This document shows, one piece after another, positions 11,019 to 23,600 of a stretch of DNA of 64,000 nucleotides. Origin of the DNA: Polytrichum commune (taxonomy: Eukaryota; Streptophyta; Polytrichopsida; Polytrichales; Polytrichaceae). The stretch lies in the NCBI GenBank assembly GCA_950295325.1, contig OX485804.1:19158001-19222000 (forward strand), given 5' to 3'. The translations under genes were made by a program, and so were the position numbers. Numbering within the stretch: position 1 is the stretch's first letter; each line of letters starts with the position of its first letter. The notes beneath the pieces are model-generated. The model saw only the letters and a list, made by a program, of their open reading frames with translations. It was not told where the DNA came from and ran no database searches.

Positions 11019-13467
11019 TTGACATACCCATTTCCAACCCCCTAATCTTAATACATAGAGTACCCCTAAAGTCGTGAAGTTCAACACATATAGCCGTCAT
11101 TTTCTAATGTGATGGAAAAAGTTGTGAAGTTTCACACATGTCGCTGTCACATTCAACGTGATAAAAAAAGTAAGTTAAAAGGGCACAAATTTGGGTTCCT
11201 TGAAAAGGACACTAATTGTACTCAAGTTTCCATCTCTTAGTTATCAAAAATAAGTCGACTTGTATGTGAATATGGATCATGAGAGAATCTTGTCATTAAG
11301 AATTTACAATAATTTCAAAACTTGAAAACAAACGACGATTTCTTTTTTGTTAAACTTTGTGATATAAATTTCCAGACCTGTGAAAAATCACTCCAACATT
11401 ACACCCGTACAACACTTACGTGAAATTGCTTACGTTACTGACTTATGTTCGCTTCCTTGTTCGTGCCTTGGGCCAATGAACGAGCTAACCGACTGCTAGT
11501 TTATAGAGGAACTGGTCGAGTTTGAGAAATAACCGGTTGAAGCTCAAGACTGTAGGAAATTTACCTATCATTTTAAGATGAACATACAGAATACGCCTCA
11601 ATTCAATAAAGGAAAACCGAAAGATCACCACATGTAACCGGTTGGACTTGAGAACAACTAGGATCTTGACCGATTATGCCCAGAAATCTCCCCGGACACT
11701 GCCTTGAACTGAACTGAACTCCAGTTATGCGACGAGTTAAGCACCCTTCATGAGTAACTTGGAAGCACTTAAGTAGAGTGGTCGCCTTGTGCGGGGAGAG
11801 AAGAGGCATGTACGCGTTTGATGCTTGTCTGATAGGCCGCTACTCTGAGGAAACAAGGTGCGAGCGGTTGCGTCTCCGGATAGAGCGGTGTACGGGGATA
11901 AGGGCATAAGTTAAAAGCCTCAATCAGTGCACAACTAAGTAAGGATTGTGGGTTTTCCCAGCACATGTGAGAAGTTGGTGATCATAACTTACAGGAGAAG
12001 AGAAGGTGAGTCCGTGATCCAGCAACTTGGAAGCTGTTGGGCTCCGGGAGTGTGAGAGCTAGCTTGTAGCAGCTTGCTTGCTTTAGCTTACTTGGAGCAA
12101 CCTCATAACTTATTACTCACAGGTTACAGATGAAGAGCCATGTGAGGTGCTACGATCTCGCCAACCCAACCGTGGCCTGTTGTGGAACCGTAGCCTGCCG
12201 GGGAAGTGGCCCAACTTCACACTGGATCTGAAGCTCCTGTCGCCAAAGGCAAAGGCAAAGGGTGTGATCCTGCGGTGTCAATAAGCGTCCGACAGGTTCA
12301 GGTTCTGCAGTTCACCTTCTTCTTCTTCTTCTTCCGTCGAGTACATTCTGTTTTCCTTGGGTCCTGAAGAAGGGCATAAACTTGAAGGCCTATTTGCTTG
12401 CCGGTGAACTTGTTAGACACATTGAAAACATGTGAATATAAATGAGGTCCTTGTTGCTGCTTGCGAGCGTGACGTGAGAGTAGAGCCTGAGAGGGATTGA
12501 AGGGCCAAAGTTCTACTGAAGACTCCGAATCTGAAGGTGTTCAGGTGGAATGAATGAAGCAGCCCTCCCTCAACTTTCATGTGCTTAAGTTAGTAGGCTC
12601 TGGATTAGAATACCTCGGCAAACATGTGAAGGAAAGTCTTGAAGCAGCTCCTCGTCCAAGGAATGATATCTGTGGACATGTAGTGAGTGCCTAAATGCTT
12701 TAATCTGTTAGCTCTGCAGCACAAAACTTTAAAGTTTGCAGTGAGCTGCAATCAGTACTTCAAGATTCTAGTAAGTTCTTCATAGGCCAAGTACGAGCTT
12801 CGGTTAAGGTCGATAGAGAGACTATAGATCTAGGGTTCCTCTGGCTCAAAGTTTCAAGTTCTGGGTGTGGAGTTTGCACTGTTTACTCACGGAGAGATTC
12901 TCTGGGAAACGGCATCGGTTCACTCTTAGTGTTGTTAGATCGCATTGTGGCACTTAGTGGGCCTGAGGAGTGCAGGAGAAGCAGGCTCTGAGTAGCGCTC
13001 TTCGGCCCATAAGAGTACAGAGTGCACTGATCACACGTTGTAGAAAGTAAAAGCAAAGCAAAACAAATCATACAAAATCACTCCTTGGTGTCTCGTTTCT
13101 CCCTCCTTAGTACTTGCAAATTAGTGTGCTGCCATCGCTGCCTCAGAGAGGGAGCCTCGGCAAGGTGGCTTCAAGCCTCGCAAGAGTAAAGTAGACTCTA
13201 AGCAGCGCAACCCCTGCTCACGGGATCACAGAATATGCCAACCATCAATCGGAGGAGAAAAATGGAAATTTTTCAAAGTGTAAAATCTGCAACCTGCTGA
13301 GAAGTCATGCCTAAGAGGAGAGGGAAAGGTACTGATAGTACTAAGAGCATCCTCAAGACCACATTGATCTTCAGTAATCCAGTGTGTAACGTTATGTTTG
13401 GAATGGCACTGATAGCTTCTCTTTGAGTCACCATTGTTGATGATGATAATTACTGCGGTTCCAATTA
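11019..13467. other. Intergenic to upstream region of the ANTH gene
   Basis: From about 11.5 kb base composition becomes balanced and repeats disappear, so this probably holds the promoter, 5' UTR and part of a 5' UTR intron of the downstream gene. A CTT trinucleotide tract at about 12318-12336 followed by pyrimidine-rich DNA is a candidate leader. No TATA box or transcription start could be fixed, and no protein-coding exon was recognised. Confidence 0.4.
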
Positions 13468-13965
13468 CAAAGCGAGATCTGGAGTTATGTTGTTGCAGTG
13501 TGCTTACAGGCTGACATTTCACCAAAAATCCAACCCCTCCCTTGTAGAGTGTAGGAGGTGCATTGTGTGGCGAGAGTCTGCACTGCTTCATCTTCCTGTA
13601 GTCTGCTTCACAAGTGACAAGGGTACCGGATTTGTTTTAAAAAATGAAGTATATGATTTGTGGAGCACTTGACGGTCTGTGGACCACGGAGGTGGTTATG
13701 ATAAGTTACACCAATAATAATCGGTAGTCCATGTCAAAGTGAGATCTTGAGTTAATGTGCTTAGAGGCTGACATTTCTCCAAAAATCCAACCCCTACCTT
13801 GTAGAGTGTAGGAGGTGCATTGTGTGGCGAGAGTCTGCACTGCTTCATCTTCCTGTAATTTGCTTCACAAGTGACAAGTATCAGGTTTTTCTTTCAACAA
13901 TGAAGTATATCTTGAATGGTTTGTGCTTGGTTATGATAAGTTGTGTGCCAATGATGATTGGTTTT
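13468..13965 (+). repeat. Tandem duplication just upstream of the ANTH start codon
   Basis: Two copies about 260 bp apart start at 13468 (caaagcgagatctggagtta) and 13735 (caaagtgagatcttgagtta). They share a long near-identical core (ggctgacatttc.ccaaaaat from 13509 and from 13766, gtgtggcgagagtctgcact, cacaagtgacaag) and end in ggttatgataagtt. The second copy ends about 40 bp before the start codon, probably inside the 5' UTR intron. Confidence 0.75.
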
Positions 13966-14004
13966 GGGCTTGACCAGTACTCTGCTCTGTAGTTTTTGCA
14001 GACA

Positions 14005-17000
14005 ATGGCTCCTCGCACATTACGGAAAGCTCTTGGGGCTATGAAGGACCAGACAAGCATAGCTCTGGCAAATGTTGCCAGCACGCGTGCTCCAGAGCTG
14101 GACATAGCTCTGGTGAAGGCCACAAGCCATGAGGAAGCTCCGGTGGATGAGAAGTATGTGCAAGAGATTCTACAGATGACTGCTTGCTCACGAGGCTATG
14201 TGAATGTATGTGTGGCGGGTCTGGCTAGGCGCCTTGGGAAGACCCGGAACTGGATTGTGGCTCTGAAGACACTGATGCTCACTCACCGGTTGATGCGTGA
14301 AGGTGATCCTCAATTCGAGACTGAATTAAAGCATGCAGGAAGGCGTGGTATGCGAATGTTGAATCTCTCTCATTTTAGAGACGATTCGAATTCCAGTGCT
14401 TGGGACTACTCAGCCTTTGTAAGGACCTACGCTCTCTTCATCGATGAAAAGTTGGACTCTTCTTCTGTCTCTGGAGATCCGAGATTAAACAGTGGCCATA
14501 TCCGATCTCCCGTCGAAATTGGGCGGAAGTCCAGCTTTGGCATGGATGACTCCAGCTTTAAAGGCCGTCATCGTTCACCGGACCGGCAATCAGGAAGGAG
14601 ACACAGTTTTGATGGTGGTCAGTCTAACAGGTCCCGTAGTTTTGACGCCGACAAATTTGAACTTGATGGTCGGCTTGCGAAGAAGGAAAGGATCGAGATG
14701 AAGGACATGAGCATCACCAAGGTTCTGGAGAAGCTCCCGGTGCTACAGAGGTTGATGGACCGTATTTTAGGGTGTCGGCCCACTGGAGCTGCAAAAACTA
14801 ATCGTTTGGTGCAGATTGCATTGTATCCACTGGTGAAGGAGAGTTATCATTTGTACTCGGAGATTTGTGATGGAATGACGGTCATTCTCGATGGATTTTT
14901 TGAACTTGAGCAGGCTAACCGTGTGAGAGCCTTCGAGATCTACAATCAATCAGCGAAACAAGGAGATGAACTTGCAGCTTTCTACAATCTGTGCAAAAAT
15001 TATGGAGTTGGAAGATCTCACGAATATCCGCAGGTTGGTTGGGCTCATGTGTCATTAAGTTTTCATTGGAACAAAGTTTGTCATGCATCTTGCAAAAGGT
15101 TGAGTGCTCACTATTTTATTGAAGCAAAACACCACTTATGGTATTTATTGTTGCGTACTTTCTGGAAGTATGCAATGCTACAACTTCTTCCCGTAGACTT
15201 CACTTTCACCAACAAAGATCAATTAGGTTGTATGGATATTATACAACATGAATGGCTTTGCTTGATATACTTACATTCTTGGCCAAAAAGTCAGAGCACT
15301 GTGTGACCCCAAATAGTAAGTGGCACTAAATACCATATATATGGTGGTGGATCAGTTTTAGTGAGTGCAAGTCTAATAAACAACTCTGTATCCAATATTC
15401 TCTACTCTGATTTGGCTTATCAATCAATGTCTTTTCTGGATCCTGTAAAGTCCATGATTCTTTTAACTAGTGCCTACTTGAATGTGTGAGAACTTAATAA
15501 TTGCAATGCTTTCGGTTGTTCAGTCTCTTTGCTGTGGTTGAGAATTCCGGGTTTTTCATTTTGCATATTGATTCTGGTTTCTACAGGTGCAAAAGGTTTC
15601 TCAAGAGCATCTGGACACACTGGAAGAGTTCCTTAGGGAACGCTCTCACAATACACCGTCCCGCAATCAGAAGCCCAAGGTACCCGAAGCAGAGCAATTG
15701 CAGATTGAATATAGGCCACCATCTCCGAAAAGAGAACCTGAAGTGATGGAAGAGGCCGTAGAAGATACTATTGAGGTAGAACCCGTACAGGAGGTCCTGG
15801 AACCCGAGCCAGAGATTGTGCAAAAGCAACCAGGTGAAAAGCCAAAATCTAAACCTGAGATTTATTTGGTTCTTGTTTTAGGAGTCAAAATATGTCTGCA
15901 CTCTACACACTGAGTAGGAATTCCTGCAATGCAATACACGATTGGGGTTTGCTTGTTTCTAAGTCAACTATGTCACTATGCTCAAAATTGAAATGCCAAT
16001 GGATTATATCTAGGATACTTTGTTTTTGGCAACTTTTTTGATTCCTCGCATTTCATGTAATCATCTAAGCTTAGTCGCTCTTCCTTTGGCTTGTCATTCT
16101 ATTGTGGGTCTTGGTCCCTCCATTCGTTAAAGCTATTTGTATAAGGTATGCAGGTATTATTTGGTTACTTTCTTATGCGGACACCTATATTTAATTGGTG
16201 TGGCTAGGTAAGGATCAAAGAACAAACACCATAAATAAAGAGATTGGACTACATCTCTAATATTGATGAACTACAGTACTTTATACTCAAATAGTAAACA
16301 CAACTGGGAGGACCTATGTATTCAATTAAGGAATCATGCACTTCCGTTAACCATAAGTAAATCAAGAAAGGTCTGCTTTTCAATCTGGGTGTTGCTGATG
16401 CTTCATCGTAGATTTGCTAATGCAACACAAGTTTCATTGTGCAAAACCAATTGGTAGAAATTGAAGAACATGAAATACGAACTGAATAACACCTGCCTAC
16501 CTTAGCCTTACCTGCCTTATATTTCCGTCATTTGACTTCCATCAGTCTGCACAGGTTTCTTACAATTTTGGTTCTGGCTCTGGATAATCTTATCCCTGAC
16601 CTGACTGGACTGGAAATGTGATGTCACGTCATGTGTGCAGACTTGCTGGATTTAGAGCCCGCAGTATCCCCCGAAACTCATGAGAACAGCCTTGCATTGG
16701 CTCTGTTTTCGGACGGAGCAGGCACAACTAAATGGGAACCATTTGGTCCTGCAGCCCAAGATTCATCAACACAAGGGAGCAACAACACCAACTGGCAGAA
16801 CAGCTTAGATGGAAAAGCTGACTGGGAGCTAGCTCTCGTAGAGTCTACCAGTCACATGTCCAAGCCTGTACACACTGGAACCCTTGCAGGAGGGCTTGAT
16901 CCTCTTCTTCTGACAAGTATGTATGATCAGGGGCTTGTGAATCAACAAACTGCTCTTGCAACCGCACCCCAAGGGAGTGCCAGTAGTGTAGCTGTGCTTT

Positions 17001-17335
17001 TACCCAAGCCTGGTGCTGCAACCCTCCTTGCTCTGCCTGCTCCACCTGGTGCCCTAAAACCTGAACCTGTTGGAGGCTATGACCCATTTGCTGCCTCAGC
17101 TGTGGTTCCTCCTCCTGCCTATGTGCAGATTGCAGACATGGGCAAAAAACAGCAGTTCCTGGCCCATGAGCAGGTTTTATGGCAGCAATACCAGATGGAT
17201 GGTATGCGAGGTGAACAAAGTTTCATGAAGAATCCCTATTTAGTAGGTATGCCAGCAGCCTTGCCACAACAGCATTTGGCTGTGCCTTACTACAACATGG
17301 GTGTGCCTGTGCAGAACCCTTATGCTTCTTACTAG
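14005..17335 (+). CDS. ANTH/ENTH-domain clathrin assembly protein (AP180/CALM-like), 3 exons
   Basis: Exons 14005-15033, 15587-15833 and 16641-17335 join in phase to 656 codons plus TAG. The start ATG follows TTTTTGCAG at 13993-14001, an acceptor-like site, so a 5' UTR intron is likely. The product recruits clathrin to PI(4,5)P2 membranes in endocytosis. The ANTH fold begins near residue 20; KATSH at 38-42 matches the lipid-binding KATxH of CALM-type domains. A Ser/Arg-rich insert (about 152-228) splits the fold, as in the Arabidopsis At2g25430/At4g32285 (ECA4/CAP1) group, whose length is similar. Residues 344-425 are acidic and proline-rich. The C-terminus holds DLLDLEP (clathrin-box-like), WEPFGP and GYDPFAAS (DPF adaptor motif), ending NPYASY. 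Reading through the first donor gives a false 436-codon frame. The family is certain; the exact orthologue is not. Confidence 0.95.
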
Positions 17336-18439
17336 AAGTCCCCCTCTTTTTTACCTTTTCCTTTTTTTGTATACTTATATCCACACCCTTTTTAGCAGAA
17401 ACTGAGTTTAATACACACTCAGATCCTCTTAGCACATTCTTTGGGCCAGTTCCACAAGTCTGTGGGCCAGTCCAGCATTCTTGGTGGAGTTTAGTGCAAC
17501 ACTACCTAGACTCCCGGGCATACGGATTTTTCACATGATCAGCTTTTCTTGTAATAGCTGGCATGTGGTTGTAGTTGTAGTTGCTAGGGCAAGCGCCTTG
17601 TCAATAACACAAAAACAACAGCTTGTCAGGTTCTGATGAATTTTATTTTATCTCCACAACTTCTACAGTCCGATTTGCATCCGCATTGCTCTCAGAAGAG
17701 TTGGGTTGGGTTCTTGGTTCATGAATTCTGATTTGCTAATGCCAGCATATGAGTCCTAGGCAATTGTCGTGTGTCGGTGAGAGAAATATGTGAATCTACC
17801 ACTGAGGTAGTTGTCTAGATTTCCAGTTCCCTATTCCAAGGTCATCTGTGAATTGATGATATTGGTACACCCTACCTTAGTTAGAAGTTCCAAAACCCAA
17901 GGACATCTGTGAAATCTGAACGATTTTAATACAGTTTGTGGTGAGAAAACCTATATTAGAAGACCTCCACATAAGAAAAGCCACAGCACAACAACTTGTA
18001 AAACCTCCACTCGCTATCAAATAGTTACCTCAAAACAACTCCAACCACTCCTCACATTCTTCTTACTAAGTCATACCCACCCACTGCAACATACAACCAC
18101 AACAATTGACACCCCATAACCCCCTCCATATCCCACAAATGAAAAAACATACGAATCCACAGGATATAACTTCCACACCCTTCATAACAACATCCTTGTC
18201 CAATCTAAGGATGTCCACCCACATTACTTGACACCTAACTAGCTCAATGAAACTCTGCCAACCCAAATACTTCCACCACAATACCACCATAATAAAAAGA
18301 AAATATTTACTCTCCCCCCAAATAAAAAAATTGATACATATTTCAACTCCTTAAACTACAAACACTAATAGAACCCCAATACTTACATTAACACTAACAT
18401 AACGCCACCAAAAATTTCCATAGAAATTTCATACAATGC
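17336..18439. other. 3' flank of the ANTH gene and intergenic DNA
   Basis: A pyrimidine-rich 3' UTR-like stretch follows the stop codon. Near 17747 lies a dispersed repeat piece (catatgagtcctaggcaat) also found near 1785 and 54494. From 18000 to 18430 the DNA is AC-rich. No gene was seen. Confidence 0.5.
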
Positions 18440-19680
18440 TTGATGTCATCAAAGCAAAATCAAAACTCATACTCCATATTATTAGTGGACATGAAGTCCT
18501 CCTTCACAGCGTTGTATGTTGGAGTAGGAGTGCCATGTTTGCCAGTTTCGACTTTGGCATTGCACACAATCCACACATTGGTTTGCATTGCCCAACATCT
18601 TTTGGCAGAATTGGGTAGCAATCTTGCAATGTGCCACTTGGAAGTAGGGCAATTAGTTTTTGACATGGATGTGGTATGAGCAAATCCATGCTCTATAGCA
18701 TTCAACAACTCCTCTATGCATAGCAATTTTTTTATCCAAGTGTTTGGGCAAGGAATGAAGTAGTTCACTTTGTCGAATCAATGTGAGTCTCAATCAACAC
18801 CAAGTGGCAAGTTGAGCTTCCGTTTGATGGGCCCAAACAACTATGAGCCCTCCAATGTACAATCCCCGGTGTTAGGTTTTTTTACCCTTGGGAAAACTTC
18901 ATGGCTTCTGCCAAGAGCTTGGGATCTTCACACTTGGAAACAACCTTTAGCTTCAATGATGTTGAATCCTGTCCTTTACTAGTGGCACTCCCTTTCAATC
19001 ATGACCTATAAGTTGCAATTTGCATGAAGGCTTGGATCTAATTGTTCATTGTGGCTTTATAAGGACAAGTCATCTTATTCTTGGATTGTTGAAGCCATTT
19101 GTTGTGTATCATTTCAACGAGGTTGCCACTTGGCATTTCTACACATTCCTCCAATGACACGTCCTATACACAAATAAGCAAATATAAATTAATTCAATAG
19201 GAAATGAACAAACATTGATTGTATAATCCAACTTACAATCAGAAAATTGGAATTTTTATAGTGTAGTTACAAGAAGCATATGTCCACCCCATTGTCCATA
19301 ACAAAACTGCCAAAACCCAACCATTCCAAAAGCCCAACCAACTTTCCTTTGTGGCAGCTCCCAATGACAACCACCAAGAATGAAGGACATGGTGTTTAGT
19401 GTCACCATCTCCATAGTGATGGCATTCTTGTGGTCCTTGCAAATTTGTTTGTGTTGAAAATGCAAGAGAGACCAAGAAGGAAGGGTCCCATGTACTCCAC
19501 AAGGAAGCAACTGGAGATGGCAAGAATTTCTAAGGGCAATAGATCAAAGACTGCATAAGCACTCAAGTTTTGGAAGATTGGAGAATCGACAACATTGGGG
19601 TCAAGATGGATGGAGGTGGACAAAGTGCATAATCTTTGAACGACAACGATGACTAAGTAAGTGACACATTGCATGACTCA
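18440..19680 (-). pseudogene. Decayed, probably transposon-derived protein frame
   Basis: On the minus strand a protein-like reading runs from about 19680 to 18440 through several frameshifts and stops. Recognisable stretches are ICKDHKNAITMEMVTLNTMS, GNLVEMIHNKWLQQSKNKMT (near 19120), KLKVVSKCEDPKLLAEAMK, LFGPIKRKLNLPLGVD (near 18820), VNYFIPCPNTW (near 18760) and TSKWHIARLLPNSAKRCWAM (near 18620). The steady protein-like composition over 1.2 kb argues for a former coding sequence. I suspect a transposon protein because of the setting, but no catalytic motif is visible and the family is not named. Confidence 0.45.
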
Positions 19681-20601
19681 TCACACACCAAAGAAGATGG
19701 AGGTAGTCAATCACAGAAGAAGGTAAATTGTGTCAATACATTGTGTGGAGCCACCATAGAGTGCATTCTATTTCAAGAGTAGAAAATTCAAATTGCAAGG
19801 GAGTGAAAATTTTGAAACTTTCAAGGAATGTGACACGAAGTGGTGGTAAATACCTAGGAAATATGTTAAAATTTTAGAAAGTGGTATTATGCAAAGCTGA
19901 AATCAAGGAAAATTTGAAATGAGCACACAATTCACTTGTGTCCATTAAGAGATAAACGTGGGAGAGATTAAAAATTCATGGGCACATCTTAATTGTGGCA
20001 TGTCAATTTGCAACTAAGCACATGCACTTGTCTTAATCCAAAATAAATGATGCAAACCAAAAAAAAGTAGTATTAGTTCCCAAATTCGTGTTGATCCGGA
20101 CTCCACTAACAAACATGCGAGCCAAGCACGGACCCCACGCAAGTTTTGCCACCATGATGTGTTAGGCAACAGACATTGACCATTTTTCATCACTTAAAGT
20201 ACCTACACTTTGTATTTCCTTCATATTGATATATGATGTTGTTGTCTTCTTGTTCCACAATGGCTCTTGCTTCTAGAACATATTTGAATCATGATAGAGC
20301 AATATTTGGCTTTATAGCTGCAATTTGGAAGCTTGTGTTGAAGGACCTTGTCTTAATATGTTTTGCAACAACCTATGTGTATGACCATGTCCATTTTGCC
20401 AATGTAACTCCATGCATTAAAAATCCATAAAGGTGTCATTGTAGCAAGTCTCAAATCTACTTTAGCCAAGTCAAGTTGCTCCTCATGATTCCACAAAGCC
20501 ATAAATTAAACTCATTTTTGAATGTATGTTTGAATGGTCTTTGAATGACTACATCAATGTTGGTTAGAATCCTAGTCTTTCCAAGTCCAACCGGATACAT
20601 G

Positions 20602-20640
<39 letters not shown>

Positions 20641-23600
20641 TATTACCTAATTAAAGTTATACATAAATGCAATTGGGTATTACTCAACCAATTCTTCCAG
20701 TTCATTAAAACACATGTATTGGTTGTAGCATGCTAGTGCAATTGGTAAAGATGTACAAGAAGCAAATATGAGTGTAGTTTTTTTGATGTAACTCACAAAA
20801 TAAGCACTTGTATGAATAAACCAACAATCAATGAACCATATCATTCTATGACTTGAAGAAAATTGAGCTCTTTGCACTTTGATTTGTAGTAGGCCAATAT
20901 AAATCTTCTCCGCAAATCACAGCATGATCTCCAATGTCGAACATGGGTTGCTTGAAATGTGAAGTGAAAGCCAACACATTTACATTGTATTTGACTTTGA
21001 TTTGTTTTTGGTTTTATTAACGGTCTATTTTGCTAATAAGAATCCCTTGCAAAGGTAGAGGTACGCCAATAGAGGAGGATGAAACACAATGGTTTATGCC
21101 TCTAAACCTTCATGCCTTGATCCAACATTAATGATGCAAACAACAACAAAAATGTTCCTAAAATGATCCTCGTCTAAACTCCAATACGACACGTGTGAGC
21201 CAAGCATGGACATGTAGTGTCATAGTTTGTGAAGTTTCTAGAATATCCATTGTCAAGTTTTGAGCTACGTAATCACCATGATGCCACTCTTTTCTCAAAT
21301 TTGCACAAAAACAACAATCATTTCCTTACACTTCTAAGCTACTTACTCTATGTCCTCTTTGGATCCAAGAAGTACGTATCTTGCTTTGAAGCACATATAA
21401 ATAATTCAAAGTTTTAAAGTCTGTAAATGTACTAAAGTGAAGCTCTTACATGTTGTAAACTGAAGTTCAAACATACATTTTGGTAATCTAAACTCAACTA
21501 CAAAATTATCTAATTGTTGGTATCATGACGTAAAATCATCAAAATATAAGTACCTAGTAGTGGATTTACTAGAATGAAAGCTTCAAAGTATTGGACTATA
21601 AACCTCCAAGTATCAAAGCCAAGATGCTACCTATTCCCTTGATGACTTATATGTTGCAATCATCCACTAATGTTCAAAGCTCTCATAAGCTAATAATATA
21701 TTGCCAATTAGTGCTCATAAAACTCATAAAGGCCGCCACTCCTCACACACCTACCACTCATAGCGCGCCTACAACCACTCTTCATGAAATAAAATTTTGA
21801 AGGAAGTTGGTTGAAATTATTGCAAAATTGGAGAGAGAGAGAGAGAGAGAGAGTTTGCATTGCAAATCCTACCAAATGGTATTATTTAATGTTTTCAGCA
21901 AGCCCCTATTGAAATAAAGCCCTCTACGCTAATACATGATGACCTTTGATTTTGAATGGCCAACATGGAAGATAGAAAGGAGGTGGTAGGGAGGTAAAAT
22001 AAAGGTAGTAGGAGGTTTTATACCTACCTATGCCAAAAACCCTAACCCTCCTCATTGTGTGTATAGGGGGACTTAGTTGGTGACGGCCATAGTGAAGGAA
22101 GGTTGTTGAGGATAGGGTGTGGAGAATAAAGATGGTTCGGATGTGGAGTATTGGAGTGTGCATGGGCGGAGCTTGGGAGCACTGCAAAGGAGGGCAACAC
22201 GGATATGGAGGAGGTTGTGGTGACGAAGGGCGACACCTTGTCTCCTTGTATGGCAAAGGTAAGCTTCCTACCCCCCCCCCCCCTTTTCACAACGATATTT
22301 CATGGTCTACCTTGGTGTTGTCCTCATTAGACTTCCTTGGATATTTAGGATCGGACTTAACCTTCTTGTGGCAACCACTTGGGGTGCAACCTAGGCACTT
22401 ACATGGGCAGCCAAGGGTTTGGGTCGATACAAACCCCTTAGCAATTTGAAATAAAACTTGAAGACCTAGGTGTTGGGAATGATCACTTGACCCACCCTCT
22501 TGATTGATAACACTCCCCCCCCCCCTTCCTTGATTGCCAAATATATGCCTTACATATGAAGCCAAAGGACCAAAAGTTTTGGAAAAAAATCAAATATTAT
22601 GAAAATTATGACCTCAGATTTGAGATCATAAATTTCAAAATTCTTGATATAAATTGTGGGCCTCAATTACTTATTGTGTTTTACATTTATTTTATTTATT
22701 GTAAACTTACATTAAGACTTGACTTCTTATTTTTTAAGATGAGGCCAATAATATCTAATCATAAGATTCCCATAATGGTTTAGTCAGAGAGGAGACAATG
22801 TCAGTTGTGTGTCCAACACTCTCTTTAATAAATTGACTGGGAGCACATGCAACCTTTTGGTAAAACTCACTTTAGCATACCATTATGCCATCTTCTTCCC
22901 TTGCTTTTGGTGATACCCATATTGGAGGTCAATGTGTAGTTATTGGAAAACAAATTCATTAATGATTACCACAAAGGTGATATAGTTCTTTATGTTTCTA
23001 TCATGGATGACAAAGGGAAAAAGTTGAGGGAGTAATGCTCACCAATTTGAATGGATGGAATGAGCATTGGTGACCATCAAATGAATCATTTGAGTTATGA
23101 TTGTCACTAGATAGTGACTTTGAGGTTTTGAGGAAAAATTGATTTGGGTGTTTGGGTTGGGGAAGGGAATCATGGGGTTAGTGCATGGCGACATCATATT
23201 GGTAATGTTGATCCAGATGATTTGGACTCGCATTATTCTATTGATTGTATATTCTTGAATCCCACTAGAGTTGTTGGTATATTGCTTGATGCAATGCACG
23301 GTGTCAACATATACCATATTGGCATTGTCTTGTCTTTTTGCATTTTCATTTTTAAGGTTCATATCAAACACTTTGATTTATTGATTGCTTTAGGGTTTAA
23401 TTTCATATTTGTCTTTGTATAGATTTACTGAGAGTGATCATGTGAAGACCCATTTGGTTCACAAGCTTTCACCATATGAACAATTTTGGGAAACTAAAAT
23501 CACACGAACTTCGTGACAACTTGTCCCCATAGCAATACACCTCGTGCCAAATATAGATGCAATAAGAATACATCGTATCTTTGATAGCGGATGTCTTCGC

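Noticed and set aside
15034..15306. Extension of the ANTH frame to a 436-codon protein
   Set aside because: It is read-through of intron 1 after the donor at 15034; the family sequence resumes exactly at the acceptor before 15587.
20605..20633. TG run as a possible Z-DNA or regulatory element
   Set aside because: It is an ordinary dinucleotide microsatellite far from any gene.
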